A stretch of 7,563 nucleotides of DNA from the NCBI GenBank assembly GCA_948829205.1, contig CAQLOA010000019.1:7108-14670 (forward strand). Direction: 5' to 3'. The position numbers and the translations under genes were made by a program. This document shows, piece after piece, positions 6,272 to 7,563 of this stretch (position 1 is its first letter; the number at the start of each line of letters is the position of its first letter). Below the pieces are notes generated by a model. That model was given only the letters and a program-made list of their open reading frames with translations, did no database searches and was not told the DNA's origin. Source of the stretch: an uncultured Eggerthellaceae bacterium (GTDB lineage Bacteria > Actinomycetota > Coriobacteriia > Coriobacteriales > Eggerthellaceae).

Positions 6272-6838
6272 CTATTCGGGGAACGCGAAGCTGTCGAGGC
6301 TGCCCAACACCTCGTTGGAGTTCACGGACACCCAGGTGTTTCCCTGCAGCTGGAACTGCAGCTGCACGTTCTCGCTGACGGTCTCGGTCTGCTCGAATGC
6401 CTGCATGGTTATCGACCCCACCTGCGCGTCCTTCTCTTCGGATGACATGGATTCGGTGTCGGGGTTCGCCATGAACGCAGACACGGCCTCGTTAAGCTTG
6501 TTGTAGAAGTCGGTCCTGCTCTTCGACACGATGGTCATCGACACGGTGGCGGCCTGTTCGTCCACGGTCACGTCGTCGATGCTGTAGTCGAAGCCGTTCA
6601 GCACGGCGCTGGCGTAGTCCTGCCCGGATATCCCGAGTTCGCCCAGGCCGTCCTGCTCGGCCTTGGATGCGATGTTGGAAAGCACTGCGTCGTCCAAGGC
6701 CTTGTACGCGTCGAACTTCTCTTCGACGGTCTTGCGGATGACGTCCTCGCTCGAGGGCTGGCACCCGCAGGCTGCGCACAACATGAACGCGAGCAGCGCC
6801 GCGGCGGCTATGGTTGCTGTTGCCTTTATGGCTCTCAT
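6272..6838 (-). CDS. Small secreted lipoprotein of unknown function
   Basis: The 188-residue product starts with a lipoprotein signal peptide: MRAIK, a hydrophobic stretch (ATIAAAALLAFML), then CAACGC. The modified cysteine is C24 or C26; the cluster C21, C24, C26 makes the exact site ambiguous. The mature part is acidic and mixed alpha/beta in appearance, with EDVIRKTVEEKFDAYKALDD near the start and a central FDYSIDDVTVDEQAATVSMT that looks like beta strands. It resembles conserved lipoproteins common in Coriobacteriia, from memory of the pattern and not from a search. Function is unknown. GGAG lies 6 nt before the ATG. The gene follows the deformylase-like gene by 49 nt on the same strand with no clear terminator between, so co-transcription is possible. 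It is convergent with trhP with 16 nt between stops. Confidence 0.8.
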   Translation of the reverse strand: MRAIKATATIAAAALLAFMLCAACGCQPSSEDVIRKTVEEKFDAYKALDDAVLSNIASKAEQDGLGELGISGQDYASAVLNGFDYSIDDVTVDEQAATVSMTIVSKSRTDFYNKLNEAVSAFMANPDTESMSSEEKDAQVGSITMQAFEQTETVSENVQLQFQLQGNTWVSVNSNEVLGSLDSFAFPE

Positions 6839-6844
6839 GGGCTG

Positions 6845-6848
6845 CTCC
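6845..6848 (-). promoter_or_regulatory. Ribosome binding site for the lipoprotein gene
   Basis: GGAG sits 6 nt before the ATG at 6838. This supports the start that gives a complete signal peptide beginning MRAIK. Confidence 0.55.
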
Positions 6849-6887
6849 GTTACCTCGTGTCCTGCATGCGGCCTATTCGGTGCGCCT

Positions 6888-7307
6888 TTAGACGAGCTTA
6901 CCTTTGCAGTGGTCGATCACGTGCTGTATGGCCTGGGCCGTGTTCCCCTGGTAGTCGCGCTTGCGGCTTACCAGCTCTCCGTCCTTAAGCTCGTCGTAGG
7001 CGACGTTGATCTTCCCGTAGCGCGTTACCCTGCTGGGGTAGTCCAGCGTCATGCACTCCTCTTCCGTCTTTATCGGATAGAGGGCGCGGAGCAGCTTCGG
7101 GTTGAACATGACACGAACGTTGTTCTTGTCGTCCAGGAACGCCACGACCTGCTTCGTGACGCCGATCTGGTTGGCGGCCAGGCAGGCCACCTCGTCGAGC
7201 GACTCGAGCGTGTCTGCAAGGTCCTCGGCCAGCTGGGCGTCTTCCGCCGTCGCCGGCTCGCATGGGGTGGACAGAATCTTCTCGTCGCGTACAAGGTCCT
7301 TTACCAT
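6888..7307 (-). CDS. Peptide-deformylase-like protein lacking the catalytic glutamate
   Basis: Peptide deformylase removes the formyl group from new N-terminal Met using a metal held by one Cys and two His. This 139-residue protein keeps the fold-defining motifs in altered form. Motif 1 is VACLAANQIG (40-49), where the usual glycines of GxGLAAxQ are V40 and C42 but Q47 remains. Motif 2 is EECMT (83-87) in place of EGCLS, with metal ligand C85 kept. Motif 3 is QHVIDH (128-133), with H129 and H133 kept but V130 where the catalytic Glu of HEXXH belongs. The codon is GTG at 6920-6918, one base from GAG. The short length and the ending DHCKGKLV resemble a clostridial/coriobacterial deformylase-like subfamily. 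Substitution of this Glu severely lowers activity in known enzymes, so ordinary deformylase activity is doubtful. The frame is intact, with AGGAG 6 nt before the ATG, so it does not look like a decaying pseudogene. A canonical def gene presumably lies elsewhere. Confidence 0.85.
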   Translation of the reverse strand: MVKDLVRDEKILSTPCEPATAEDAQLAEDLADTLESLDEVACLAANQIGVTKQVVAFLDDKNNVRVMFNPKLLRALYPIKTEEECMTLDYPSRVTRYGKINVAYDELKDGELVSRKRDYQGNTAQAIQHVIDHCKGKLV

Positions 7308-7529
7308 TTGCTGCTCCTGTTTCCCTGGAACTTCCCTGCATGCAATGATAGCCTATGCGTCCTCTCAAGCACGCCAGGGACGCGCCCTTCTTGCGAAGCC
7401 GCTTGGCTCCTTGAACGAATACGATGCCACCGTACAGCGAAGCAGCAGGGGCGCCTTTTGTATAATCGGTTTCGTTTACTGCTGGACCGTTCCGTAATTC
7501 AACCGTTTGCTTGGAAGCGATGTGAGGAC
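7308..7529. other. Divergent intergenic region
   Basis: This region separates the start of the deformylase-like gene from the possible gene at the right edge. It contains the AGGAG ribosome binding site of the former (7314-7318), a weak - strand -10 candidate TATCAT (7350-7345) with no matching -35, a small inverted repeat AGCC-GCTT-GGCT (about 7397-7408), and the TATAAT box at 7461-7466. I see no gene wholly inside it; the open frame on the + strand from 7102 to 7497 is largely antisense to the deformylase-like gene. Confidence 0.5.
7461..7466 (+). promoter_or_regulatory. Consensus -10 box upstream of the right-edge gene
   Basis: A perfect TATAAT follows a short T run and precedes the ATG at 7530 by 63 nt. 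The hexamers 16-18 nt upstream do not resemble TTGACA. The match, in a GC-rich genome and upstream of a possible start, makes a promoter plausible. Confidence 0.4.
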
Positions 7530-7563
7530 ATGGGTGTTCTGGAAGTCTGCAAGTCCAATGGGG
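7530..7563 (+). CDS. Possible 5' end of a truncated gene
   Basis: ATG 7530 opens a frame that reads MGVLEVCKSNG before the window ends. GAGGA (7524-7528) stands almost directly before the ATG, which is too close for a normal Shine-Dalgarno. GTG 7522 in another frame, with GGAAG (7513-7517) 4 nt upstream, is a competing start. The VCKSNG pattern is vaguely like the N-termini of some IS1634-type transposases, but eleven residues cannot support a family call. Confidence 0.25.
   Translation, partial: MGVLEVCKSNG

Overview
The window looks like a stretch of chromosome from a high-GC, Gram-positive anaerobe of the Coriobacteriia, most probably an Eggerthellaceae relative. That placement is an inference. 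It rests on strong G/C preference at third codon positions, MEP-pathway isoprenoid genes, a small peptide-deformylase-like protein of the clostridial/coriobacterial kind, and a U32 protein of the tRNA-hydroxylation type. No rRNA, tRNA or CRISPR array was seen.

Layout. Bases 1-120 hold the 3' end of an open frame on the + strand with an imperfect tandem repeat built on Pro-Asp-Trp-Glu-Gly; the gene starts outside the window. A non-coding stretch that becomes AT-rich (121-387) leads into two tightly spaced + strand membrane-protein genes: a 12-helix MOP-type flippase-like protein (388-2232) and, 4 nt later, a CmpB-type putative ABC-transporter membrane protein (2237-3439). A convergent gap of about 150 bp follows. 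It is almost filled by a 134-bp element bounded by 24-bp inverted arms. On the - strand come ispD and ispF (4956 to 3593), consecutive cytidylyl and cyclase steps of the MEP pathway. Divergent from ispD is a U32 gene of the TrhP type (5020-6255). It is convergent, 16 nt away, with a - strand pair: a small lipoprotein (6272-6838) preceded by a peptide-deformylase-like gene (6888-7307). A divergent intergenic region with a TATAAT box leads to a possible truncated + strand gene at the right edge.

How the genes fit together. The flippase and CmpB-type protein are probably co-transcribed and act in the envelope. IspD and IspF share an operon, and a good promoter is visible whose -35 overlaps the trhP start codon. 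The remaining genes are a mix of RNA-modification and protein-processing functions with no obvious shared pathway.

The best leads for follow-up are: (1) the deformylase-like protein, which keeps its three metal ligands but has Val in place of the catalytic Glu of HEXXH; (2) the palindromic intergenic element, whose arms pair completely only as + strand RNA; and (3) the repeat-tailed ORF at the left edge, where all nucleotide differences between the first two repeat cores are synonymous.
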